A DNA stretch of 64,000 bases from NCBI RefSeq assembly GCF_002163875.1, contig NZ_CP019333.1, forward strand, positions 1 to 64,000, read 5' to 3'. Numbering within the stretch: position 1 is the stretch's first letter; the number at the start of each line of letters is the position of its first letter. Both the position numbers and the translations under genes were made by a program. Positions 36,137 to 44,384 of this stretch are shown piece after piece. The notes beneath the pieces were generated by a model. That model saw nothing but the letters and a program-made list of their open reading frames with translations, was not told the DNA's origin and searched no databases. The stretch comes from Gilvibacter sp. SZ-19. GTDB lineage: Bacteria > Bacteroidota > Bacteroidia > Flavobacteriales > Flavobacteriaceae.

Positions 36137-36826
36137 ATACATCCAGTAAATACCAATGATTATTGCAAATAACCCGCCTGCGAAGCGAATCCCTTTGAAA
36201 AAATTATCATTATGTTGATGCTTAGAAAAAGAAGTAATCTTACCCAATATTAAGGCATAAACGGACATTGCCAGAACCGTACCAATAGCGAACCCAATAA
36301 TATACTGAATGCCTTCAGAGTTATCTTGAAAGCCAAGCACGGGTAACAATAATAAAAAATGGGCCACACCAGCTAATCCATGCAAAAATCCAATACCAAA
36401 AGAAGATAGAACATCCTGTTTTACAATTTTATCATGCTTATGGTAATGCCCTTCATCATGATGTTCGTGTTCGTGAATATGAACATAGGTTTCAGTGTCA
36501 TGGTGCACATGTGGATGTAGGTGTTTCTTTTTTTGATTAAATATTCGATAAAACGCCCAAAGTCCGACACCAATCAACACAGCAGCCACCAATTGCTCAC
36601 TATATTCTGAAATACTTTCAACGGGGATTATATCTTTAAATAATAAAAACAAAACACCAATTAAAAGCATCCCCAATAAGTGTCCAAGTCCCCAAAATAA
36701 GCCTATTCTCCATGCTTTTCTTTTGGTTTCAATTACTAAAGGAGTAACGGCTGCCAAATGATCTGGCCCAGAAATTACATGTAACATTGAAGCGAGCGTT
36801 CCGGCCACTAATGGAAAATTTATCAT
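36125..36826 (-). CDS. Nickel permease-like membrane protein (UreH/NiCoT-related)
   Basis: A 233-residue polytopic membrane protein with about six hydrophobic segments. Near residue 16 is HVISGPDHLAAVTPL, the H-x5-DH type motif of UreH/NicO-related nickel permeases; GLGHLLGMLLIGVL and GFLHGLAGVAHFLLL are further His-containing membrane segments. The loop at about residues 100-135 is a metal-loop-like His-rich stretch (HLHPHVHHDTETYVHIHEHE then HDEGHYHKHD), which fits nickel binding. It is convergent with the NHL gene, which supports nickel supply for the hydrogenase. Cobalt or another metal cannot be excluded. Confidence 0.82.
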   Translation of the reverse strand: MINFPLVAGTLASMLHVISGPDHLAAVTPLVIETKRKAWRIGLFWGLGHLLGMLLIGVLFLLFKDIIPVESISEYSEQLVAAVLIGVGLWAFYRIFNQKKKHLHPHVHHDTETYVHIHEHEHHDEGHYHKHDKIVKQDVLSSFGIGFLHGLAGVAHFLLLLPVLGFQDNSEGIQYIIGFAIGTVLAMSVYALILGKITSFSKHQHNDNFFKGIRFAGGLFAIIIGIYWMYLSL

Positions 36827-36988
36827 ACACCTTCAAAGTTTTTGGAAATATAACAAAAATTTATTTTAATATTTGACGAAATAAAAAGCACATAATTCTT
36901 TATCAATTTAAAACAAGTGATATAAAATTTATTAATATTGTTTCAATAATTGTAAAGAAGTAAGCAAAAATCTTGTTTTGTTTCTCAT

Positions 36989-36998
36989 TTGTGTCTCA
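36989..36998 (+). repeat. Terminal repeat TTGTGTCTCA, right copy
   Basis: Identical to 18042-18051 near the left end. Lies 38 bp inside the right attachment site; a candidate integrase arm-binding site. Confidence 0.45.
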
Positions 36999-37035
36999 CA
37001 GGTCTGCAAGCCCAGTAAAATAAAATATTGTTACT

Positions 37036-37053
37036 TTTTGTATAGGTAAATAA
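37036..37053 (+). repeat. Right attachment site (attR)
   Basis: TTTTGTATAGGTAAATAA reads TTT TGT ATA GGT AAA TAA, i.e. FCIGK-stop, the same six codons as the mnmE end with 14 of 18 identical bases. Sequence just upstream does not continue the mnmE reading frame, so this is a bare site, not a gene fragment. G+C content changes across it. Confidence 0.8.
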
Positions 37054-37148
37054 ATGCCGCTAGTTACGGGCGACTACACAACCAACTGATATATATCATT
37101 TTATTGCCCTAGGGAGACAATTACCTTTTTACCATCAAATCGGTAATT

Positions 37149-37886
37149 ATGGAAGTTAAAAAGAACCCTAAAGTAAAGATCAGCGGATGGAGCCACACCT
37201 TTTTCCTATTTGGCCTCGCCCTGATGTTGTTCATTTCTTGGCGTGCCTTAGAATGGGAAACCGCAGAGAAAGTAGATCTGAGCTTTGCAGAGATAGATCT
37301 GGAAGCTGAATACCAAGACGATATCCCGATAACGGAAATTACAGAGAACGCACCCCCACCACCTCCTCCACCGGCTATAGTCCAAACTACTATTGAGATC
37401 GTAGAAGATGACCTAGACATAGAAGAAACGGTTATAGAATCTACAGAAACCAGTCAAGAAGAAGGCGTGGTAGTTGAGATAGAAGAAGTTGAAGAAGTTG
37501 AGGAGGAAGAAGAGATCATAACGGTTCCATTTCACGTGATAGAAGATGTACCTATTTATCCGGGATGTGAATCCTTGAGTGGTAAAGACGCTAAGAAGGA
37601 CTGTCTGTCACAACAGGTGATGGCTTTTGTACAGAAGAACTTCGACACTGGTCTTGCTGCAGAACTCGGTTTAGAAGGTCGCCAACGTATCAGTGTGCAG
37701 TTTAGAATAAACGAAAAAGGCCAAGTAGTCGACGTAAAGGCTCGTGCTCCGCACCCGAGACTAGAAAAAGAAGCGATAAGCGTGGTGAGTAAACTTCCAT
37801 TGATGACCCCAGGTAAGCAACGCGGCAAGCCTGTTGGGGTACTCTATATGCTTCCTATCTTATTCCAAGTAGAGAATCCACATTAG
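37149..37886 (+). CDS. TonB family protein (energy transducer)
   Basis: A 245-residue TonB-like protein that transfers proton-motive energy to outer-membrane receptors. One N-terminal membrane helix (about residues 17-31, FLFGLALMLFISWRA), a proline run (seven Pro near residue 69) and a Glu-rich spacer, then the periplasmic TonB C-terminal domain with VPIYPGCESLSG, QVMAFVQKNF and RISVQFRINEKGQVVDVKA. The two Cys near residues 139 and 151 match the Bacteroidota TonB pattern. It is the first chromosomal gene behind the element, and its end overlaps the convergent receptor gene by 4 bp. Confidence 0.92.
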   Translation: MEVKKNPKVKISGWSHTFFLFGLALMLFISWRALEWETAEKVDLSFAEIDLEAEYQDDIPITEITENAPPPPPPPAIVQTTIEIVEDDLDIEETVIESTETSQEEGVVVEIEEVEEVEEEEEIITVPFHVIEDVPIYPGCESLSGKDAKKDCLSQQVMAFVQKNFDTGLAAELGLEGRQRISVQFRINEKGQVVDVKARAPHPRLEKEAISVVSKLPLMTPGKQRGKPVGVLYMLPILFQVENPH

Positions 37887-40381
37887 TAGAACATCCGCAG
37901 CGCAACATTAGGAACTAGCCCAAGTGAACTTTGATTTACTTGGGTTAGTTGCTGTGAGACCACACTGTAAAAGCGATTCAATACATTTTTTCTGTTGGTC
38001 AAGTTCCAAACGGAGGCCGCTACTTGAAAGCGCATCCGCCCTGTCTGGAAACGATAGGCTGCGGAGGCGTCTATCCGCAGAAATTCGTCCAAATTGTTTT
38101 GATTCGGGAAACCGTAATTCACGTTCCCTCCTACTATTTCCGAACCTGGAACCGGTAAGGTAAAAGGTCTACCTGTTCTCCAATTAGCACCTATGGAGGC
38201 TTTGAATCCTTTGTGATCATAGGCAATACCGGCACTTACCGTATGCGTTATATCGAAATTAGATGGAAATCGCTCGGCCAGTAAGCTGGGAAAGTCATAG
38301 GTGTTGTCCAAATAGGAATAACTGGACCACAACTGCAAGCGCCAGAGATTCTGCCTGATCAACAGGTCCAATCCGTAAGCCTGATAGTCTCCATTGGCCT
38401 CACTGAACTCGAATTGATTCAAGAATCCTTGACTTCTGGCTGTAATGCCGTTTACATCTTTAATAAATGCGGTTGCCCCTATTAAGAAGTCACCCTTCTT
38501 GTAATTTAGCCCAAAGGAAGCCTGTTTGCTTTTTAGAATAGGAATGGTACTGTCATTGGCCAAGCGCCAGCGTCTTTTCTCCACCCCTAAGAAGTCGTTC
38601 TGGAAATTGATCTCCTGAGTGGTCACTTGGTGTTTGAATTCACCCATCAATTCTGCGGACAGTTCTGGTGTGAAGGCATAAGCCAAACGCAATCGCGGTT
38701 CAATAATATGTTCTTCGAACTTCGGAATATAGCTATACCGACCTCCCAGGTTACCGCTCCAATTGGAATTCTGATCGGCCAGTGCAACACCAGCAAAACC
38801 ACTGTGAATTCGCACGACTTCGCCACTTAGAGTTCGAACTACCGGATTATCAACATCGTCCAAGTTGCGCACCTTGGTCTCAATGAATTGGTAGCCTCCA
38901 GAAAATTTAAAACGGTCGTTGAATTGCCAGTGCGCTAAAGCCTTTGCTCCTGTTTCTGAAACAGAATTCTCCTGTAAAAAACGCTGTAAGAATTGTACGT
39001 TGGCATTGATAGCCTCTAGTATATAATCGGTATTGTAGGCCTGAAGTTCCGTTTGGAAATTAGGCGACCAATCGCGAATGTACTGCAGGCCGGCTGCTAT
39101 GCTGTTTTGGGTCACTTGGCTTTGTCGTGATTCTACTGCGGAGCTTAATACAGCATTCTCCGTAAATACCAATTTGTTATTGATCAGTAAAAAATTGGCT
39201 CGCAGTCTGTCCTTGTCCGAAATACGATGTAAATAGCGCAAGGAAGTGTCGTAGAAATCGAAGCTCTGATTTGTATTTACAGTATTGGCCTGTTGCTGTG
39301 TAACTTCTGTATTTTGGGCGATTCGATCGAAATAGGCATCAAAGGTCGGTGTCGTGAAGAGATCACTTAAGGATTTGCGCCCAGCTACTTGCAAACTACT
39401 CTGCTGCGTGATCGGCAGATCCAAGAACAGGTCTGCATTGATCAAATTCACACCTAAATTGGCTTTGAACTTAGGGTTTACATGTCCTGCAGTCTTCATG
39501 GCTATAGTACCGGAGACGCCATCCGTCCATTGGGATTGCGTACCATTTTGAGTCAATACCACTTGTTGATTCATTTGCGGATTGAACACCGAGATAAGAC
39601 CAAAAAAATGTCCGGATTGATACATTTTTATACCATCCCAGAGAATTAGATTCTGATCGTGGGTACCGCCTCTTATATTGATGTTAGAGACTGTTTCGTT
39701 GACACTTTGTATCCCTGGAAAGGCTTGGACGGCTTGTAATACATCGGCCTCTATCAATCCCGGCAAGGTGCTGAATTTGTCAAAATCAATGCGATATTCT
39801 CCAGAATTGAGCTTGTCCACTCCTTTGACCAAATACTGCTGTAAATAAACCGCGGCCAATTGCTGCTGATTGGCAACCATATAAATGGGCTCACAACTGG
39901 ATTTAAAGAACTTAGCCTGTCGCTTTATGGTTCTATATCCCAAGTATTGTATCTGTACCAGAGCCTCTGGGTTGGTATCTATCAGCTCAAAGTAACCCTG
40001 GTCGTCGGAAATCGTTGCCCGACCTCCGGCCTGCACACTGGCAAAGGCAAGCGGGGATTGATCATCTTTATCTAACAAGTATCCGCATAAAGTAAACCTA
40101 CTAACAACCCCTACTATACTTATAGTGGTCTGGTCAAGCCTTTTGAAGTCTAAGCGGGTGCGTTGGCGCAATATGGTCAATGCTGTTTCTAAAGGCAGAT
40201 CGGCATCTATCGGCTGTAAGGATTTACCACTTATTAACTCGGGATCATAATTGAAATCGACCTTGTGGATAGTTTCTAAACTATCCAAAACTTGTTCCAA
40301 AGGAAGCTGCTCTTGAGCTTGGACCTGGAATACAAGTCCAAATAACAAAAAGCTTAAAAGTCTGATTTTCCAATTATTCAC
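37883..40381 (-). CDS. TonB-dependent receptor with STN signalling domain
   Basis: An 832-residue outer-membrane receptor. After the signal peptide (to about residue 22, QVQAQ) comes a secretin/TonB short N-terminal (STN) domain (about 25-90, LPLEQVLDSLETIHKVDFNY), a CarboxypepD-like beta domain (about 95-170, GYLLDKDDQSPLAFASV), the plug (FPGIQSVNETVSNINIRGGT) and a 22-strand-type barrel. The STN domain and the upstream FecR and ECF sigma genes mean substrate binding can signal to transcription, as in the Fec systems. Substrate unknown; no iron or sugar genes nearby. Overlaps fecR by 8 bp. Confidence 0.93.
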   Translation of the reverse strand: MNNWKIRLLSFLLFGLVFQVQAQEQLPLEQVLDSLETIHKVDFNYDPELISGKSLQPIDADLPLETALTILRQRTRLDFKRLDQTTISIVGVVSRFTLCGYLLDKDDQSPLAFASVQAGGRATISDDQGYFELIDTNPEALVQIQYLGYRTIKRQAKFFKSSCEPIYMVANQQQLAAVYLQQYLVKGVDKLNSGEYRIDFDKFSTLPGLIEADVLQAVQAFPGIQSVNETVSNINIRGGTHDQNLILWDGIKMYQSGHFFGLISVFNPQMNQQVVLTQNGTQSQWTDGVSGTIAMKTAGHVNPKFKANLGVNLINADLFLDLPITQQSSLQVAGRKSLSDLFTTPTFDAYFDRIAQNTEVTQQQANTVNTNQSFDFYDTSLRYLHRISDKDRLRANFLLINNKLVFTENAVLSSAVESRQSQVTQNSIAAGLQYIRDWSPNFQTELQAYNTDYILEAINANVQFLQRFLQENSVSETGAKALAHWQFNDRFKFSGGYQFIETKVRNLDDVDNPVVRTLSGEVVRIHSGFAGVALADQNSNWSGNLGGRYSYIPKFEEHIIEPRLRLAYAFTPELSAELMGEFKHQVTTQEINFQNDFLGVEKRRWRLANDSTIPILKSKQASFGLNYKKGDFLIGATAFIKDVNGITARSQGFLNQFEFSEANGDYQAYGLDLLIRQNLWRLQLWSSYSYLDNTYDFPSLLAERFPSNFDITHTVSAGIAYDHKGFKASIGANWRTGRPFTLPVPGSEIVGGNVNYGFPNQNNLDEFLRIDASAAYRFQTGRMRFQVAASVWNLTNRKNVLNRFYSVVSQQLTQVNQSSLGLVPNVALRMFY

Positions 40382-41264
40382 CTATGGTTACCTCTTTTCC
40401 GTTAATGTTATAGGTAAGCTGTAAAGGGGTAGTGATCTGGTTTAGGGCTTGTTCTAGGTCTTTATGGGTAAAGGTTCCGCTGAATTGACGTTCGTTTAAT
40501 GCTAACTGGGTCTTAACAGTTATATTGTATTGACGCTCTAATTCACGAAGTACCATCGCTAACGGTACGGCATCGAAATCCGATTTTTCTGCCAACCAAC
40601 TCGGAGCAGTATTGTTCACGTTGTACAATCTCGCCTCTCCATCTAAAAAGCGTATAGCATCTCCTGGGTTTAAAGGTTGTAAGGCATCTCCATAGGTAAC
40701 TGCCACACGACCCTCATAACAAACAACCTCAAAGAACGATCCGCGATCGATCACTTTAAACTGTGTGCCGAGTACCGTTACTTTTCCTTGGGTGCTCATT
40801 ACATCAAATTTTTGGCCCTTGGCCACCTTGAAATAGGCTTCTCCATCTAAGTTCACCTGACGGGCTTTGTCCCAGCTGTCCCCGTCAAAACTCAAGCTAG
40901 AAGCCGCATTGAGGATCACCTCAGAGGCATCCGGCAGAATAACGGTACGCTGCTCGGTCATTGCGGTCTCCACAGTGGTAATACCATCATTAAATAAGGT
41001 AAAGTATACTCCCAAAGCAATTACCAAAACGGCTGCAATTCGCAACATGGGTTGCAGATAGCGCAGCTTGGTGGTTTTAGGTGCAGCGACGGCTTCCTCC
41101 AGGCTTTCAAACGAATGAGGGGCCGAGAATTGGTCGGCTTTAAAACCAGCTGCATCCTGCAGTATAGCTTGGTAGAATCCAAAATCAGGATCTTGTTCCA
41201 CCGCTGTTCGTTCTGCCGGACTCAGATCGTCATTCAACCATTTATGTAGTAGTTTTTCATCCAT
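40374..41264 (-). CDS. FecR family anti-sigma regulator
   Basis: A 296-residue inner-membrane protein with a cytoplasmic N-terminal helix bundle (LLHKWLNDDLSPAERTAVEQ), one membrane helix near residues 75-92 (MLRIAAVLVIALGVYFTLF) and a periplasmic FecR domain (LPDASEVILNAASSLSF, DGEAYFKVAKGQKFDV, VTVLGTQFKV), followed by a C-terminal STN-binding-like DUF4974 part. It relays the receptor state to the sigma factor. Receptor gene overlaps by 8 bp; the sigma gene lies 50 bp upstream. Confidence 0.93.
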   Translation of the reverse strand: MDEKLLHKWLNDDLSPAERTAVEQDPDFGFYQAILQDAAGFKADQFSAPHSFESLEEAVAAPKTTKLRYLQPMLRIAAVLVIALGVYFTLFNDGITTVETAMTEQRTVILPDASEVILNAASSLSFDGDSWDKARQVNLDGEAYFKVAKGQKFDVMSTQGKVTVLGTQFKVIDRGSFFEVVCYEGRVAVTYGDALQPLNPGDAIRFLDGEARLYNVNNTAPSWLAEKSDFDAVPLAMVLRELERQYNITVKTQLALNERQFSGTFTHKDLEQALNQITTPLQLTYNINGKEVTIGE

Positions 41265-41314
41265 ATTTTTATGCTCATCTGTTCTATAAACAACCCAAAG
41301 GCAAAAAATCCTGA

Positions 41315-41839
41315 TTATTTGGTCCTAAAATTTTCCAAGCGTTCTTTAAGCACCGCAAAAGCCGAGTATATTCTGTATTCGACCACTTTTTTAGTGACCC
41401 CTAACATTTCAGCTATTTCTGCTTGCTTCTTCCCCTCTATCTTACTTAAGGTAAAAGCCACGCGCTGTTCTTCGGTAAGGCTTGCTAAAGCTTCTTGGTA
41501 TTGTTGGTAATACTCTTTGGTACGCATTATGAATTCCGGATCCTCGCCAGTATGACTGATTGGATTTTGTTGCTGATGTTTTAAGACCACCTTTTTGTGC
41601 TTAAGGCTGTTTAACATCAAATTAGAAGCCGTTGTAAATAAAAAGGCCTTTGCCTTTTCAGGACTCACCTTTTTACAATTTTCCCATAGCTTAATGAAAG
41701 CCTCCTGTGTTTTATCTGCTGGCTCTGCATCTGCTCCAAACTTATAATAGAGGAAATTGTGTACGTCTTTACTCAAACTGCGGTATAGTTTTTCATATAC
41801 ACTGGGTTGGCAAACGTCTTTATGAAGATTCTTTTCCAA
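41315..41839 (-). CDS. ECF RNA polymerase sigma-70 factor
   Basis: A 174-residue ECF sigma factor. Region 2: FLYYKFGADAEPADKTQEAF and IKLWENC; region 4: LASLTEEQRVAFTLSKIEGK and AEIAEMLGVTKKVVEYRIYSA. I chose the TTG at 41839, which gives the family-like N-terminus MEKNLHKDVCQPS; the first in-frame ATG, at 41917, would add 26 hydrophobic residues that do not belong to the family. Likely controls the receptor operon together with FecR. A divergent lipoprotein gene starts 128 bp away, which may be a target. Confidence 0.9.
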   Translation of the reverse strand: MEKNLHKDVCQPSVYEKLYRSLSKDVHNFLYYKFGADAEPADKTQEAFIKLWENCKKVSPEKAKAFLFTTASNLMLNSLKHKKVVLKHQQQNPISHTGEDPEFIMRTKEYYQQYQEALASLTEEQRVAFTLSKIEGKKQAEIAEMLGVTKKVVEYRIYSAFAVLKERLENFRTK

Positions 41840-41967
41840 TAAAATCGGGTGTTTAGATAAAGGTAGAAAAATAAATAGCAAAAAAAATAGGACAATTGTC
41901 AGGATTTTTTCCAGCACGGTTGTTTACTTTACGAATCGCGCCTAAAAAGGCCTTTAAACGAATTAAA

Positions 41968-43752
41968 ATGAAACTACTTAAGCTTACCCTTTCCTTGATT
42001 CTCTTGAGCGGGATTTTCTTTACCTCCTGCCGCACAGAAGAATCTGAGATCATTAACCCCTCGATAGAAGAAACCTTAGAAGCTAACAGCACCATTGCTG
42101 GTTTAATGCAACGTGTGAGTCTTAGCGACGGTTCTTTAGACAATATTATCGACAGCGCTAACTGTTTTACTGTAAACCTTCCTGTTACTGTAATTGTAAA
42201 TGGAATAGAAGTAACTGTTAATACAGAAGCGGACTATGACCTGATCGAAGACATACTCGATGAGTCTGACGACGACACCGACACCGTAGAGATCGTATTC
42301 CCGATCACTGTGACCCTAGCCGACTACACAGAAGTGACCTTGAATTCTATTGAAGAATTCTTGGCCTTGGCTATCACTTGTCCTGACGAAGGAGAAGACG
42401 ATGACGATATCGAATGTTTAGACTTTGTATATCCTATTACCGCGACCATTTTTAACCCCGTAACAGAGGAGCTGGAAACAATTGTTATTGAGAATGACGA
42501 ACAGATGTACGCTTTCCTTGAAATGATTGAAGACAGCGATGTAGTTACTGTTGAGTTCCCAATCAGCGTAATACTTGCCGATGGCAGCACTGTGGTCATC
42601 GAAGACCTTGAAGAGCTTGAAGCCGTTATCGAAGAAGCTGAAGATAGCTGTGACGAAGACGACGACTACGATTATGACGACGACGATTGCGAGGATTGTA
42701 CTACCGACGACCTGGGCGATCTATTGACAGGATGTTCTCCTTGGTTTGTTGACAAATTAGAATTGGACGACGAAGACCTAGAAGATGCTTATGTTGGATA
42801 CCTGTTCTCTTTCACAGAAGACGGAATGATCATCGTTGAAACAGCCACAGATGAGTTCACAGGAGCTTGGGCCAGTTCTGGTACCGGAACAGCTATAACG
42901 GTAGAGATCGACATTCCAGACCTGCCAGACTTTAACGCCAACTGGATCTTACACGAGATCGACGAGGTTCCTGGCGAATTCAAAGTAGACCTTAGATTAG
43001 GAGACGACCGCCTGCGTTTTGAAAGCAATTGCGAAGGTTCTGGTGGTGGAGATCCGGATCCGGATGCAGAAGCTTTAGAAGCTGCACTAGCTACAGGAGC
43101 CTGGTTTGTGACCAACTATTTCGACGATGTAGATCAGACCGACCTGTTTTGCGGATACACCTTTGAATTTGGCGCAGACGGAAGTGCTGCAGCTGTGAAC
43201 GGAGATGAGACCGTACCAGGAACTTGGGCTGTCACTAGCGATGACACTGGTCTTGATCTAGTACTGAACTTTGGCGAAGCTGTTCCTTTTGATGAATTGC
43301 TAGACAACTGGGACGTGATCGAATTCTCTGAGACCATTATCCGTCTAAGAGACATTAGCGGAGGCGACGGTTCAGAAGACCTACTGACCTTTGGACGCGA
43401 GCCTGTAAGCTGTGATGACCCAGTATTGGAAGGTATTCTTGCCGATGGCACCTGGGTAGTAGCTCTGTATATGGACGGACCTGCCAACGAAACTGCTACT
43501 TTTGCCGCTTATCAGCTTGCTTTTAATGCAGATGGCACCTTGATCGCCGAAAGTGATACCGATACCGTAGACGGCACTTGGGAGGTCGTTGGAGCAGACA
43601 CTGTTCTGGTACTGAACTTCGGAGGCGATATTCCTTTCGATGAGTTGGAAGACAATTGGGATGTATTCTCTGTAGAAGCAGACCGTGTTGAACTTCGTGA
43701 CATCAGTGGTGGCGATGGCGAACTAGACGTACTAGTTTTTGAAAAATTATAA
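41968..43752 (+). CDS. Large acidic lipoprotein with tandem repeats
   Basis: A 594-residue surface lipoprotein of unknown function. Lipoprotein signal: MKLLKLTLSLILLSGIFFTS with the lipobox Cys at 21. Residues about 50-220 contain three repeats of a strand-turn-strand unit (PVTVIVNGIEVTVN, FPITVTLADYTEVTLN, FPISVILADGSTVVIED). A very acidic Asp run follows. The C-terminal half holds three copies of a domain of about 115 residues with the pattern GTWxV..DG..GTWxV..LNFG..PFDEL..NWDV..DISGGDG; the next gene encodes a fourth. The start at 41968 is preferred over an upstream in-frame one because it opens the signal peptide. Confidence 0.75.
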   Translation: MKLLKLTLSLILLSGIFFTSCRTEESEIINPSIEETLEANSTIAGLMQRVSLSDGSLDNIIDSANCFTVNLPVTVIVNGIEVTVNTEADYDLIEDILDESDDDTDTVEIVFPITVTLADYTEVTLNSIEEFLALAITCPDEGEDDDDIECLDFVYPITATIFNPVTEELETIVIENDEQMYAFLEMIEDSDVVTVEFPISVILADGSTVVIEDLEELEAVIEEAEDSCDEDDDYDYDDDDCEDCTTDDLGDLLTGCSPWFVDKLELDDEDLEDAYVGYLFSFTEDGMIIVETATDEFTGAWASSGTGTAITVEIDIPDLPDFNANWILHEIDEVPGEFKVDLRLGDDRLRFESNCEGSGGGDPDPDAEALEAALATGAWFVTNYFDDVDQTDLFCGYTFEFGADGSAAAVNGDETVPGTWAVTSDDTGLDLVLNFGEAVPFDELLDNWDVIEFSETIIRLRDISGGDGSEDLLTFGREPVSCDDPVLEGILADGTWVVALYMDGPANETATFAAYQLAFNADGTLIAESDTDTVDGTWEVVGADTVLVLNFGGDIPFDELEDNWDVFSVEADRVELRDISGGDGELDVLVFEKL

Positions 43753-43778
43753 AAATCTCACTAAACAATTTAACAGAC

Positions 43779-44276
43779 ATGAAAACAATGAAATCCTTAC
43801 TTCTTGCAATGTTGACAGTGGTAGCATTTACTACAATGAGTTGCAGCGAAGACGACAACAACAATAATAACAACGCTGCTGCCAACTTACTGGCAGAAGA
43901 ATTGAGAAACACAGCAGCCTCTGGTACTTGGCGAGTAGCGCTCTACGAAGACGACGGTCAGAACGAAACCAGCGATTACAACGGTTATGCGTTCACCTTT
44001 GCTGCGGATGGGATGCTAACAGCTACCAACGGCACCAATACAGTAACCGGAACTTGGTCAGTATCTGTGGACAGTTCTTCTAGCAATTCTTCTGACGATG
44101 ACGGATCTGACGACTCGGATGATGTTGACTTCAATATCTTCTTCGCTTCGCCACCAGATTTCGAAGAGCTATCAGACGATTGGGATATTGTTTCAAGAAC
44201 AGACACACGCATCGAACTGATCGATATTAGTGGAGGTGACGGTAGCATAGACTACTTGACCTTTGTGAAGAACTAA
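43779..44276 (+). CDS. Small lipoprotein with the same lipocalin-like domain
   Basis: A 165-residue lipoprotein (signal MKTMKSLLLAMLTVVAFTTM, then Cys 22) with an Asn-rich spacer and one copy of the domain repeated in the neighbour: GTWRVALYEDDGQNETSDYN, FTFAADGMLTATNG, TGTWSVSVD, PPDFEELSDDWDIV and IDISGGDGSIDYLTFVK. Ser/Asp-rich insert near residues 100-120. It is 26 bp behind the large lipoprotein gene and probably co-transcribed, ending at the terminator. Function unknown; a lipocalin-like fold is an inference from the strand pattern. Confidence 0.72.
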   Translation: MKTMKSLLLAMLTVVAFTTMSCSEDDNNNNNNAAANLLAEELRNTAASGTWRVALYEDDGQNETSDYNGYAFTFAADGMLTATNGTNTVTGTWSVSVDSSSSNSSDDDGSDDSDDVDFNIFFASPPDFEELSDDWDIVSRTDTRIELIDISGGDGSIDYLTFVKN

Positions 44277-44351
44277 GCCTACTTGTTTGGTTGATGCAAG
44301 ACCGCGAAAACTACTTCTCAGCCCCCATGAGCCAAAAGTTGCGGTCTAGAG

Positions 44352-44384
44352 AAAGTCACCTCTTAAAAAGAGGTGGCTTTTTTT
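44352..44384 (+). terminator. Rho-independent terminator after lipoprotein pair
   Basis: AAAGTCACCTCTT and AAGAGGTGGCTTT form a 13-bp stem with one G-T wobble and a 3-base loop, followed by T residues. It lies between convergent genes and may serve both. Confidence 0.85.

Larger units (their letters stand above)
17915..37053. mobile_element. Integrative mobilizable element carrying a [NiFe] hydrogenase locus
   Basis: About 19.1 kb inserted at the 3' end of mnmE. Related 18-bp sites at both ends encode FCIGK-stop. Backbone at the left: tyrosine recombinase, HTH excisionase-like protein, helicase/primase-like and Toprim proteins, MobC, relaxase and a small membrane protein. Cargo at the right: hydrogenase structural, partner and maturation genes plus a nickel permease. 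No type IV secretion, coupling-protein or tra genes are seen, so transfer would need a helper. The whole stretch is visibly more AT-rich than both flanks. TTGTGTCTCA occurs near both ends (18042 and 36989). The 3' end of mnmE is also the target of the SGI1 island family in Gammaproteobacteria. Confidence 0.85.
36827..37148. other. Right end of the mobile element and tonB upstream region
   Basis: 322 bp without a gene. The first part is AT-rich and should hold the promoter of the minus-strand permease. TTGTGTCTCA at 36989-36998 repeats the motif found next to the integrase. The right attachment site is at 37036-37053. The remaining 95 bp belong to the chromosome and lead into the TonB gene. 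Confidence 0.6.

Noticed and set aside
189-37017. Shared CTGCAAGCCCAGTA at 189-202 and 37004-37017 as evidence for a second element end
   Set aside because: A single 14-mer match in 64 kb is expected by chance, flanking sequence does not match, and the right end is better explained by the mnmE-type site at 37036.
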